Origin: Geochorda sp036562495 | GTDB lineage: Bacteria; Bacillota; Limnochordia; Limnochordales; Geochordaceae | DNA length: 28,262 bases | Assembly (NCBI GenBank): GCA_036562495.1 | Contig: DATCKA010000086.1 | Coordinates: 1 to 28,262 of the forward strand | Direction: 5' to 3' | Shown: piece after piece, positions 22,734 to 28,262 of the stretch | Layout of the letters: each line of letters starts with the position of its first letter | How positions within the stretch are numbered: the stretch's first letter is position 1 | Notes under the pieces: model-generated | What the model was told of the DNA's origin: nothing | What the model saw: only the letters and a program-made list of their open reading frames with translations | Database searches by the model: none | Program-made: the position numbers and the translations under genes

Positions 22734-23463
22734 CGGCGACGAAGAAGCTCCGGCCTGCGCCGGTCGGCATCTGCAGGTCGCGCTCGGCGTCCAGCACCGC
22801 GACCTCCCGGAAGCCGGCCCTCCCGAGGGCTTCGCGCACCTCCCCTTCCTCGTAGGCGCGCTGCGTCAGCGTGACGTCGCTGCGGTGCCATGCACCCTCG
22901 ATCAACCGGAACATGGTCAGGTCCATCCGCCCGGTGCGTGTCTCGACGTCGTAACTCGATCGGGCGATCAGGGCGTGGTCCTCCCGGGCCAACCCCATCG
23001 AGCCATTCCAGCGCGACCGGTAGCCGGTCTCCATGTTGAGGTCGAAGACGAAGGTGCCGCCCGGTACGAGCGAGGCGTAGACGTTGGCGAAGACCTGCTC
23101 CAACTCGTCGAGGGACATGATGTGATTGAGGCTATCGAACAGGCAGAGCGCCGCGTCGAACGCTTCCGGCGACCTGAACTCCCGTGCATCGGCAAGGACG
23201 AACTGGGCCTGCGGCGCATTCTCCCGGGCGAAGGCCAGCATCTCGGACGAGCCGTCCACCCCCACGACGCAAAAGCCGCGGGCCGTGAGAATGGAAGCAA
23301 GATGGCCCGCCCCGCAGCACAGGTCGAGGATGGTGGCTCCGGGCGGCAAGTTGCCCAGTACCAGCCGATCCAGGACGGGCAGGGCCCGGCTGCTGAAGCC
23401 GCCCCAGTAGCGGTTGTAGAACCATGCGAACGCGTCGTAGTCCGTGTAGCGGCGGGCGCTCAC
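22663..23463 (-). CDS. Class I SAM-dependent methyltransferase
   Basis: This 266-aa protein has the Rossmann motifs in order: motif I ILDLCCGAGHLASIL (about 45-59), the acidic strand end VVGVDGSSEML, VLADAREF, motif II FDAALCLFDSLNHI and motif III LVPGGTFVFDLN. The opening DYDAFAWFYNRYWGGFS is common in small-molecule methyltransferases of the YodH/UbiE-like kind. The substrate is unknown. The frame runs open to 23688, but GTG 23463 is preferred: it precedes the conserved opening and has AGGGGGT just upstream. It diverges from a glycosyltransferase-like gene and its 3' end overlaps the LolA-like gene by 71 bases. Confidence 0.85.
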   Translation of the reverse strand: MSARRYTDYDAFAWFYNRYWGGFSSRALPVLDRLVLGNLPPGATILDLCCGAGHLASILTARGFCVVGVDGSSEMLAFARENAPQAQFVLADAREFRSPEAFDAALCLFDSLNHIMSLDELEQVFANVYASLVPGGTFVFDLNMETGYRSRWNGSMGLAREDHALIARSSYDVETRTGRMDLTMFRLIEGAWHRSDVTLTQRAYEEGEVREALGRAGFREVAVLDAERDLQMPTGAGRSFFVAVRPLDAPDLGLPHHPEGIAGPRR

Positions 23464-23623
23464 CCTGGCACCCCCTGACGTGGACGAATCCCTTCGCCGC
23501 AGGGCGCGCCTGCCCTTCGAGCCGCGAAGCAAGAGGGTCAGGCTGCACCGATCACAGCTCCTGCGCGTAACCTGGCTCACGGCGATCCGGGCCCACACCA
23601 CCCCCGGGGGGGGGACAAGTGCT

Positions 23624-24421
23624 ATGGCCATCTGCTTCGCCATCTCGGCCCATACGTGCCCGGAGTGCCTGGAAGACCTGCTGGCCAACGTGCGGCATTT
23701 CTGTCCCGGGTCGGTGCCGGTGGTCTATAACGGCAGCGGCGACCCTTCCCTCTTCGAGGGGATATCCGCGCCCGTCTGCCCCTACAGCCGCAAGATGTAC
23801 TGGGGCAGGCTCGACTGGTGCGTCCTGGAGACCATGATGTGGGTGGTGCAGGAGGGGCTGGATTTCGACTTCTTCGTCACACTCGACTCCGACGCGCTGT
23901 TCATCCAGCATGGTTACGAGTCGCTGCTGGAGCGTGAGCTCAGCCAATCGGAGTACATGGCCGTCGACTTCCGGTCGGTGCATCACCCCTCCATGCCTTG
24001 GGTCCCGGGCCAGACCGCGTGGCAGGAATGGGACCGGTGGAAGCCGCTATTGGGCGTCCCCCATCCGTATGGGGCCTTCGCAGTGGCTCAGGCGTTTCGC
24101 CGCAGCCTCGTGGAGCGGATCGTGACCCATCCCCATCTGGAGCACATCGTGGCAGCCATGCGGGACAGCCGCATCTTCGCGCTGGAGGAGGTGCTCTTCC
24201 CCACACTTGCCGTGGCACTCGGCGGCGGCCCGAAACGCTACCCGCCCATCTACTCCTTCTCCGTGGTGTTTCGCAGGGGGTCTCCGTTTACCCTGGGGGA
24301 GGCCCAGGCTCTACGCAAGGTCCCGGACTGTCACCTCCTCCATCCCGTGGAGCGCGACATGCAAGACCCGGTGCGCACCTGGATTGGGGGTATCGCCGGC
24401 TACGGCAAGACCCCCGGGTGA
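23624..24421 (+). CDS. Glycosyltransferase-like protein with DxD motif (family uncertain)
   Basis: This 265-aa protein opens AICFAISAHTCPECLEDLLANVRHFCPG and then VPVVYNGSG. It carries a DxD motif inside FDFFVTLDSDALFIQHGYESLL, as in GT-A fold enzymes that bind a nucleotide-sugar through a metal. The segment FALEEVLFPTLAVALGG later is like the acceptor/catalytic region of core-2/I-branching-type enzymes. I cannot name the family or substrate. ATG 23624 follows a run of eight G residues; the frame is open upstream to 23480 without good sequence. A neighbouring methyltransferase is divergent, so the pair might modify a surface glycan. The last codons are echoed in a repeat at 25703. Confidence 0.55.
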   Translation: MAICFAISAHTCPECLEDLLANVRHFCPGSVPVVYNGSGDPSLFEGISAPVCPYSRKMYWGRLDWCVLETMMWVVQEGLDFDFFVTLDSDALFIQHGYESLLERELSQSEYMAVDFRSVHHPSMPWVPGQTAWQEWDRWKPLLGVPHPYGAFAVAQAFRRSLVERIVTHPHLEHIVAAMRDSRIFALEEVLFPTLAVALGGGPKRYPPIYSFSVVFRRGSPFTLGEAQALRKVPDCHLLHPVERDMQDPVRTWIGGIAGYGKTPG

Positions 24422-24430
24422 CCCATGGGG

Positions 24431-24454
24431 CCTCGGCGTGTGCATGGCCCGAGG
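24431..24454 (+). terminator. Hairpin after the glycosyltransferase-like gene
   Basis: CCTCGG (24431-24436) pairs with CCGAGG (24449-24454) around a 12-base loop, ten bases past the stop. There is no T-run, so a classical intrinsic terminator is not shown. Confidence 0.3.
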
Positions 24455-24483
24455 TTGACACGACGGCGCCGGTCCCGATACGT
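24455..24483 (+). promoter_or_regulatory. Candidate promoter for the DinB-family gene
   Basis: TTGACA (24455-24460) is a perfect -35; 17 bases later ATACGT (24478-24483) is a poor -10. CCTTG-T-CAAGG (24484-24494), a 5-bp perfect inverted repeat, overlaps the expected transcription start and could be an operator. Confidence 0.4.
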
Positions 24484-24518
24484 CCTTGTCAAGGCTTGCC
24501 GAGATGGAGGAGCTTTCC

Positions 24519-24998
24519 ATGAGCGTACTGACCTCGCCACTGTCGGCGGAGACCCTGCGACGCATCCTGACCGTCACCTACGACCGCATCGTGGCCTCGC
24601 TGCAGGACCTCTCGCCCCAAGAGGCCATGCAAATGCCGCAAGGGCTCGCTCCCATCGTCTGGCAGGTCGGCCACGTCGCCCTGACCGACAAGCTCCTGCT
24701 CCAGCGCGCCGGCCTCCCGGTGGAGATCCCGGAGGGGTACGAGAACCTCTTTCGCCGGGGCACCGGAGGGCAGGAAGGACTGCCTCAACTGGACGTGGTA
24801 GTCGGCTTCCTGGCGTCGGCTCAGCAGGACATGCTGGCGCTGGCGCGGGAGGAGCAGCTCTCGCTACCGGCACCCCACCCCACGGGCGCCTACCGGACGG
24901 TGGCCGAGGGACTACTCTTCTCCCTTTACCACCGCGGCTACCACCATGGAAAGATCATGACGCTGCGAGCACTGCTGGGCAAGCCGCGCCTGCTGTGA
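24519..24998 (+). CDS. DinB/YfiT-superfamily protein
   Basis: This 159-aa four-helix-bundle-type protein has the DinB pattern. The helix LRRILTVTYDRIVASLQDLSPQEAM is followed by PIVWQVGHVALTDKLLL with the first metal His, and LFSLYHRGYHHGKIMTLRALLG with the C-terminal His pair. These three histidines bind a metal in the family, which includes thiol-dependent transferases and stress proteins; no specific role can be assigned. ATG 24519 has GGAGG 8 bases upstream. It is the last clearly intact gene before the decayed accessory stretch. Confidence 0.8.
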   Translation: MSVLTSPLSAETLRRILTVTYDRIVASLQDLSPQEAMQMPQGLAPIVWQVGHVALTDKLLLQRAGLPVEIPEGYENLFRRGTGGQEGLPQLDVVVGFLASAQQDMLALAREEQLSLPAPHPTGAYRTVAEGLLFSLYHRGYHHGKIMTLRALLGKPRLL

Positions 24999-24999
24999 G

Positions 25000-25590
25000 C
25001 ATCTCCGTTCTCCGGCGCCGAGCGAACGGCAGCATCCATCTCATTATCTCGCCCATCAACGCGAGGAGATCGCCGTAACTTAAGGAGCTTGTGGGGCTTG
25101 AGGGTGTCGATCCGGAGACCCTCGACCTCGTTCGAGTATTCCCATCAGCCGTTCGTGCAGTTCCTGGGCTTGTAACGGCCGGCCCCTGGTGCGCCTCGTG
25201 TCGGGCGCGGCCAAGGCCGGCCGCCGCCGGGACGTACGAGCTTCCGGTCCGGCTGAGAGAAGGCGGCTCCGAGCCGACTCTCGCTGTTCGCACGCGAGAA
25301 GTGCGGAAGCTGATAGGTGGCCAGGTCACCCGCCAGTACGGGAGGTCGCTCTCTTTGTACAGTGGCGTCTCCTCCCGGACCAGCAGGTCAGTTTCGAACG
25401 GGAGGTTGTCGCCAACCCCCGCCGTACCGGGGTTTAGTCCGAAGTTAATCCGGTCCGTCTCGGCATATCGGCTTCCAAGGAACAGATTGCCACCAGCGGC
25501 AAGGGCTTCAGGCCCGAACTCGGCGACAAGAGCGTGGTGGTATGACTTCGCCTTCTCTTGCAGACGTTGCAAAGCCTCGGGATGTGGCAC
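25000..25590 (-). pseudogene. Probable decayed minus-strand gene, unrecognised
   Basis: Read on the minus strand from GTG 25590 (preceded by GGGGGGAGTAGG), the first 90 codons look like real protein: HPEALQRLQEKAKSYHHALVAEFG, then INFGLNPGT and LPFETDLLV, up to YWRVTW near 25321. After that the same frame turns into a Ser/Arg/Pro-rich string, while protein-like pieces appear in other frames (LQAQELHERLMGILER, then VEGLRIDTLKPHKLLKL). That pattern suggests at least two frameshifts. GLNPG recalls uracil-DNA-glycosylase-like proteins, but this is too weak to name. The left limit is approximate. An intact gene of unusual composition is not excluded. Confidence 0.4.
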
Positions 25591-25702
25591 CCTACTCCCC
25601 CCGCTCAGTCCGACCGTTCCTATTCCTACCAATACCGGATCTTCGTCTTAACTGGTCGGGCCGACCGCCGCCTCGGAGACGCGACCGCTTTGGGATCTCG
25701 CA

Positions 25703-25740
25703 GGCTACGGCAAGACCCGCGGGATGCATGAGCCTCGGCC
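25703..25740 (+). repeat. Second copy of the glycosyltransferase gene's 3' end
   Basis: GGCTACGGCAAGACCC and the following bases (25703-25723) match 24398-24418, the last codons of the glycosyltransferase-like gene, at 20 of 21 positions. An AGCCTCGGC a little further on matches the sequence past that gene's stop. The reading AGYGKT is kept in one frame. It looks like the scrap of a duplicated or exchanged segment about 1.3 kb away. Confidence 0.6.
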
Positions 25741-25743
25741 ACA

Positions 25744-26094
25744 CTAGGGGGAGACGAGGGGGACGTGGGCGTCTGGCGTCGTGTCCTGACGCACACCCGT
25801 TACGCAGAGCGCGGTGACGGGCGCCATCGGCCTGGAGGCTAGCCGGACCTCGACGAAACCCGCCGCAGACATCCAGGTGACGAGTTGCCGTCCGATCTCT
25901 TCGACCTGCGCTTCGGTCTTGGCCCATCGGGGTTGGAGCGTCACGGCGAGCAACCCAGAGGGTTTCAGCACCCGCTGGACCTCCCTTCGGTTCTCCACCG
26001 GGTCCGGCCAAAACTGGATCGAGTTGACGCAAAAGGCCCGGTCGAAGTAACGGTCGGCGAATGGCAGCTTGGTCACGGATGTTGGTTTGGGCAC
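25744..26094 (-). pseudogene. SAM-dependent methyltransferase remnant, N-terminal half missing
   Basis: This 116-codon minus-strand frame contains only the second half of a UbiE-like methyltransferase. LPFADRYFDRAFCVNSIQFWPDP (motif II region) is followed by EVQRVLKPSGLLAVTLQPRW (motif III), then a helix-strand C-terminus. The SAM-binding motif I and about 60-100 residues before it are absent; the sequence to its right belongs to an HTH gene instead. Without motif I it cannot bind SAM in the usual way. It is not a close copy of the intact methyltransferase at 22663. Truncation by a past insertion or deletion is the simplest reading. Confidence 0.6.
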
Positions 26095-26107
26095 GAGAAG
26101 CGCCGAA

Positions 26108-26338
26108 TCAGATGGTGTGTTGAAGGCGCCCAGGAGCCTCGGTGGGGCGACCGGTGCTCGCCTCCTGAGCGGCCACGAAGGCCTCCAGCGTGGCTCGGCG
26201 AACCCGCACCGTCCGGCCGATGCGATAGCCAGGGAGCCGGCCCTCTCGGATGAGGCGGTAGACTCGAGACACGTCGAGCCGGAGAATCTGGGCGACTTCC
26301 GGCACGGTCAGGCTCTCCAGGGGGTCCACCACGGCCAT
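26108..26338 (-). CDS. Small excisionase-like helix-turn-helix protein
   Basis: This 76-aa protein consists almost wholly of a MerR-like/excisionase HTH: LTVPEVAQILRLDVSRVYRLIREGRLPGYRIGRTVRVRRATLEAFVAAQ. That is the HTH_17 pattern in which the helix-turn-helix is followed by a short wing ending in R(V/I)R and a closing helix. Such proteins occur as phage or integrative-element excisionases and as small regulators. The open frame extends right through the IS ends to 26524, but ATG 26338 with GAAGGGGG just upstream is the natural start. No integrase is in the window. It lies beside a truncated gene and two insertion sequences, so it may be an element remnant. Confidence 0.7.
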   Translation of the reverse strand: MAVVDPLESLTVPEVAQILRLDVSRVYRLIREGRLPGYRIGRTVRVRRATLEAFVAAQEASTGRPTEAPGRLQHTI

Positions 26339-26371
26339 CACCCCCTTCTCGCGTCGTGGTCGTGCCGTGTA

Positions 26372-26399
26372 TATATAGACTGTTACGGCCGGGGCTAAA
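26372..26399 (-). promoter_or_regulatory. Candidate promoter for the HTH gene, partly inside an IS end
   Basis: On the minus strand TTTAGC (26399-26394), a 16-base spacer and TATATA (26377-26372) precede the HTH gene by about 34 bases. The -35 lies in the presumed IS21-type end, directly next to the ISL3 element. Confidence 0.35.
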
Positions 26400-26401
26400 G
26401 T
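26381..26401. mobile_element. Presumed outer tip of an IS21-family element, cut off by the ISL3 insertion
   Basis: TGTTACGGCCGG followed by GGCTAAAGT begins with the TG expected at IS21 ends. It aligns with the internal repeat GGCCGGTGTAAAAGGGG at 28141 on the other side of the ISL3 element. The assignment depends on that match and on the istB tail beyond it. Confidence 0.4.
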
Positions 26402-26424
26402 GGCTCTCCCGCAAATGTGGTGAA
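26402..26424 (+). repeat. ISL3 left terminal inverted repeat
   Basis: These 23 bases begin GGCTCTCCCGCAAATG and are the exact reverse complement of 28100-28122. Confidence 0.93.
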
Positions 26425-26486
26425 GGTCCACAAGAAGGCGGGTAGGAAAGAGACGCACACGCCTTCCTGCAAGGGGTGAAGGGAGT

Positions 26487-28088
26487 GTGCGAAACCCGTT
26501 CCTACCCGTCGACCAGTATACCATTCGTCTTGCTTGTGTCGACGATGAGGCCCTTGTGTTGGTGGTGGGGCGTCGAGCGAGACGCGCCGCATGCCCGGAG
26601 TGCGGGCACTGGAGCCGACGTCTTCACTCGCGGCGGTGGCGAACCGTCTTGGACGCGCCGGTGGGGAGCCGGTCGGTCCGACTGCGGCTCCTGGTGCGCC
26701 GTTTCTTCTGCATGGAGCCCGCATGCCCCAGAGTCACCTTCACGGAGCCATTCCCGTACTTGGTGGGACGCTATGCCCGGCGAACCGCCCGACTTGAGCG
26801 TCTCTTGGCGAGGTTGGCGCTGGCCATGAGTGCCGAGGCCGCCTCCCGCATCGCTCGGGCCCTTGAGATCCCCGTCAGTCCGGATACCCTGGTGCGCCTC
26901 GTGATGCGGATCCCGCTGCCTCCCGTGCCGCCGGTTCGGGTGCTGGCGGTCGACGATTGGGCCTGGCGAAAAGGACACCGCTATGGCACGATCCTATGCG
27001 ACCTGGAACGCCGACGGCCGGTGGACCTTCTCCCCGACCGATCCCCCGAGACCCTGGCGGCGTGGCTACGCGCCCATCCAGGCGTCCAGATCGTCGTCCG
27101 CGACCGCTCAGAGGGTTATGCCCAAGGCATCCGGCAGGGCGCACCGGATGCGGTGCAGGTGGCCGACCGGTGGCACCTGCTCAAGAACCTGGGCGAGGTG
27201 CTGGAGCGCTACTTCCAGACCCTCCGCCTGCCGTCCATGGAGGCGGCACCGTCCCCGCCGGCCGCGCCGGTGGTGCCTGGGTCGACCCTGGCGGCGACCC
27301 CTCAGGCCGCCCTTCGACGTCGTGCCCTGGAGCAGGCCGCTCGCCAGCAGCGCCGGCGCGAGCGCTACGACCAGGTTCGCACGCTCCACGCACAGGGTCT
27401 CGGGATCCGGGAAATCAGCCGACGCTTGCACCTCAGCCGGGCGACGGTGCGGCGCTATCTGACCAGCGCGACGGTACCCGGTACAGGGCCCCGCCGCAGG
27501 CGCCCGAGCCAGCTCGATCCCTACCGGAGCTACATCCTCCAGCGATGGGAGCAGGGATGTCGCAATGCGCGGGCGATCTATCGGGAACTACGGGCCATGG
27601 GCTACCTGGGTGGCCGCTCCCAGGTTGCCGCGGTCGTCACCGCGCTGCGCCGGTCGGCAGGCGGTTCAGAGGAGGCACCGCCCGCCATACGCCCGGTGAC
27701 CCCCCGGCAGCTGGGGCGATGGTTCTGGCAGGCTCCGAACCGCCGCTCTCAGGCCGAGCGGGCCTACCTGACCTCCCTGGCCGAAACCGACGCCCACTTT
27801 GCCAAGGTGTGGCTCCTTGCTGAGGAGTTCGCCCAGATGGCACGCCAGCGTCGCGCCGACACCCTGGCCGCATGGATCGACACAGTCAAGCGGGAGAGGG
27901 TTCGTCCCTTGATGGGCTTCGCCCATCGCCTCGAACAGGACTTCCAAGCAGTGTACGAGGCATGGCGCCTTCCCTGGAGCAATGGCCCCACCGAAGGGTG
28001 GATCCACAAGCTGAAGACTATCAAGCGCATGATGTACGGTCGAGCGGGACTGGACCTGCTACGCCACCGGCTCCTTTGCTGCATCTGA
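26487..28088 (+). CDS. ISL3-family transposase (long form with inserted helix-turn-helix)
   Basis: This 533-aa transposase has an N-terminal zinc finger with Cys36, Cys39, Cys75 and Cys80. The DDE core shows LAVDDWAWRKGHRYGT (Asp156/157) and VVRDRSEGYAQGI with VQVADRWHLLKNL (Asp206 and Asp227). An inserted HTH region follows at about 295-335 (LHAQGLGIREISRRLHLSRATVRRYL), then the C-terminal NGPTEGWIHKLKTIKRMMYGRAGLDLLRHRLL with the catalytic Glu near 503. All key residues are present, so it may be active. GTG 26487 has AAGGGG about 10 bases upstream. The length fits the long ISL3 transposases. Confidence 0.92.
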   Translation: MRNPFLPVDQYTIRLACVDDEALVLVVGRRARRAACPECGHWSRRLHSRRWRTVLDAPVGSRSVRLRLLVRRFFCMEPACPRVTFTEPFPYLVGRYARRTARLERLLARLALAMSAEAASRIARALEIPVSPDTLVRLVMRIPLPPVPPVRVLAVDDWAWRKGHRYGTILCDLERRRPVDLLPDRSPETLAAWLRAHPGVQIVVRDRSEGYAQGIRQGAPDAVQVADRWHLLKNLGEVLERYFQTLRLPSMEAAPSPPAAPVVPGSTLAATPQAALRRRALEQAARQQRRRERYDQVRTLHAQGLGIREISRRLHLSRATVRRYLTSATVPGTGPRRRRPSQLDPYRSYILQRWEQGCRNARAIYRELRAMGYLGGRSQVAAVVTALRRSAGGSEEAPPAIRPVTPRQLGRWFWQAPNRRSQAERAYLTSLAETDAHFAKVWLLAEEFAQMARQRRADTLAAWIDTVKRERVRPLMGFAHRLEQDFQAVYEAWRLPWSNGPTEGWIHKLKTIKRMMYGRAGLDLLRHRLLCCI

Positions 28089-28099
28089 GGTTGCTCCAG

Positions 28100-28122
28100 T
28101 TCACCACATTTGCGGGAGAGCC
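28100..28122 (-). repeat. ISL3 right terminal inverted repeat
   Basis: These are the perfect mirror of the left repeat, starting 12 bases after the transposase stop. Confidence 0.93.
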
Positions 28123-28262
28123 TGAAAAGTGATCCAGTTTGGCCGGTGTAAAAGGGGTCCACCTCCGGGTTATCCCCTGGCCCCCTCCCCCGTAGGGGGA
28201 GGGGCGCCGAACACCCCTGCCCGCCGCTTCTCCCGGAGCCGGTAGCTCTCGCCCCGGATGTT
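28123..28262 (-). mobile_element. IS21-family element end, continuing beyond the window
   Basis: It begins TGAAAAGTGATCCA and then AAAAGGGGTCCA, two imperfect copies of one motif (28125-28136 and 28150-28161), each followed by GGCCGG or TCCGG. Multiple short repeats at the tip are typical of IS21. The tail of an istB-like gene lies immediately inside. Confidence 0.55.
28170..28262 (-). CDS. istB: IstB-like ATP-binding protein of an IS21 element, C-terminal 30 codons only
   Basis: The minus-strand frame entering from the right edge reads NIRGESYRLREKRRAG, then VFGAPPPTGEGARG and TAA at 28172-28170. GESYRLRE followed by basic residues is the usual end of IstB helper ATPases, which load the IstA transposase onto target DNA. 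The Gly/Pro tail after it is longer than usual. The start and ATPase motifs are outside the window, so whether the gene is intact is unknown. Confidence 0.6.
   Translation of the reverse strand, partial: NIRGESYRLREKRRAGVFGAPPPTGEGARG

Larger units (their letters stand above)
26402..28122 (+). mobile_element. Complete ISL3-family insertion sequence, 1721 bp
   Basis: One transposase gene is bracketed by perfect 23-bp terminal inverted repeats (26402-26424 and 28100-28122), each reading GGCTCTCCCGCAAATG inward from its tip. Size, single-gene layout and transposase type fit ISL3. The family makes 8-bp target duplications; the flanks (GCTAAAGT left, TGAAAAGT right) share only the last five bases, so a clean duplication is not present. 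Confidence 0.88.

Noticed and set aside
25091..25651. 186-codon + strand open frame in the decayed region
   Set aside because: The minus strand of the same DNA reads as more protein-like from 25590 leftwards; the + translation is Ser/Arg/Pro-rich without motifs. Not fully excluded.
26339..26524. N-terminal extension of the HTH gene to 26524
   Set aside because: It would cross the ISL3 terminal repeat and the presumed IS21 tip; a good ribosome site marks ATG 26338.
26394..28130. Clean 8-bp target duplication of the ISL3 element
   Set aside because: GCTAAAGT and TGAAAAGT match only at the last five bases, so it was not annotated as a duplication.
1..28262. tRNA, rRNA or CRISPR array
   Set aside because: No cloverleaf with a TTC-arm, rRNA-like stretch or regularly spaced repeats was seen on either strand by eye.

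Overview
The window is about 28 kb of very GC-rich bacterial DNA. It has dense short-spaced operons, many GTG starts and 4-nt start/stop overlaps. The gene content points to a high-GC Bacillota lineage: a UvsE-type UV endonuclease, a GbsR-like MarR regulator, a SufU-type Fe-S scaffold, a CtaG of the caa3 type, and an OpuC-type osmoprotectant importer with CBS domains. Several genes look diderm: two LolA-like exported proteins, a MacB/LolCDE-like ABC system, a predicted beta-rich exported protein ending in aromatic residues, and an osmoprotectant-binding protein with no lipobox. A Limnochordia-like, Gram-negative-staining Bacillota is my best guess. It is an inference from gene content, not proven here.

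Left part (1-11.9 kb, all + strand). The 3' end of a UvsE-type gene is followed by a DJ-1/PfpI protein. Next is a three-gene catabolic operon (KdgT-type permease, DUF1537 four-carbon acid-sugar kinase, PdxA2-type dehydrogenase) that probably imports D-threonate or a related acid sugar and degrades it to a triose phosphate, followed by a small DUF167 protein. From 5.0 to 10.5 kb a GbsR-like regulator heads a tight cluster: FtsX/MacB permease, LolA-like protein, second permease, ATPase, exported beta-rich protein. This looks like a machine for moving lipid or lipoprotein between membranes. A TauE/SafE permease and an AhpD-like protein follow.

Middle (11.9-24.4 kb). A minus-strand group reads two-domain rhodanese, SufU/IscU-like scaffold, glutamine-dependent asparagine synthetase, with a candidate promoter about 300 nt upstream of the rhodanese. 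Then come divergent CtaG and Sco genes (CuA oxidase assembly) and an IclR regulator. The IclR gene has a clear promoter, operator-like palindrome and Shine-Dalgarno, but no ordinary start codon where the protein should begin. The four-gene OpuC-type operon has its own promoter. A second LolA-like gene, a methyltransferase on the opposite strand whose 3' end overlaps it, and a DxD-motif glycosyltransferase-like gene complete this part.

Right part (24.4-28.3 kb). After an intact DinB-family gene the DNA becomes accessory and partly decayed: a probably frameshifted minus-strand gene, a repeated scrap matching the end of the glycosyltransferase gene, a methyltransferase lacking its SAM-binding half, and a small excisionase-like HTH gene. 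A complete ISL3-family insertion sequence with perfect 23-bp terminal repeats follows. It appears to sit inside the end of an IS21-family element, whose istB gene runs off the right edge. No tRNA, rRNA or CRISPR was seen.
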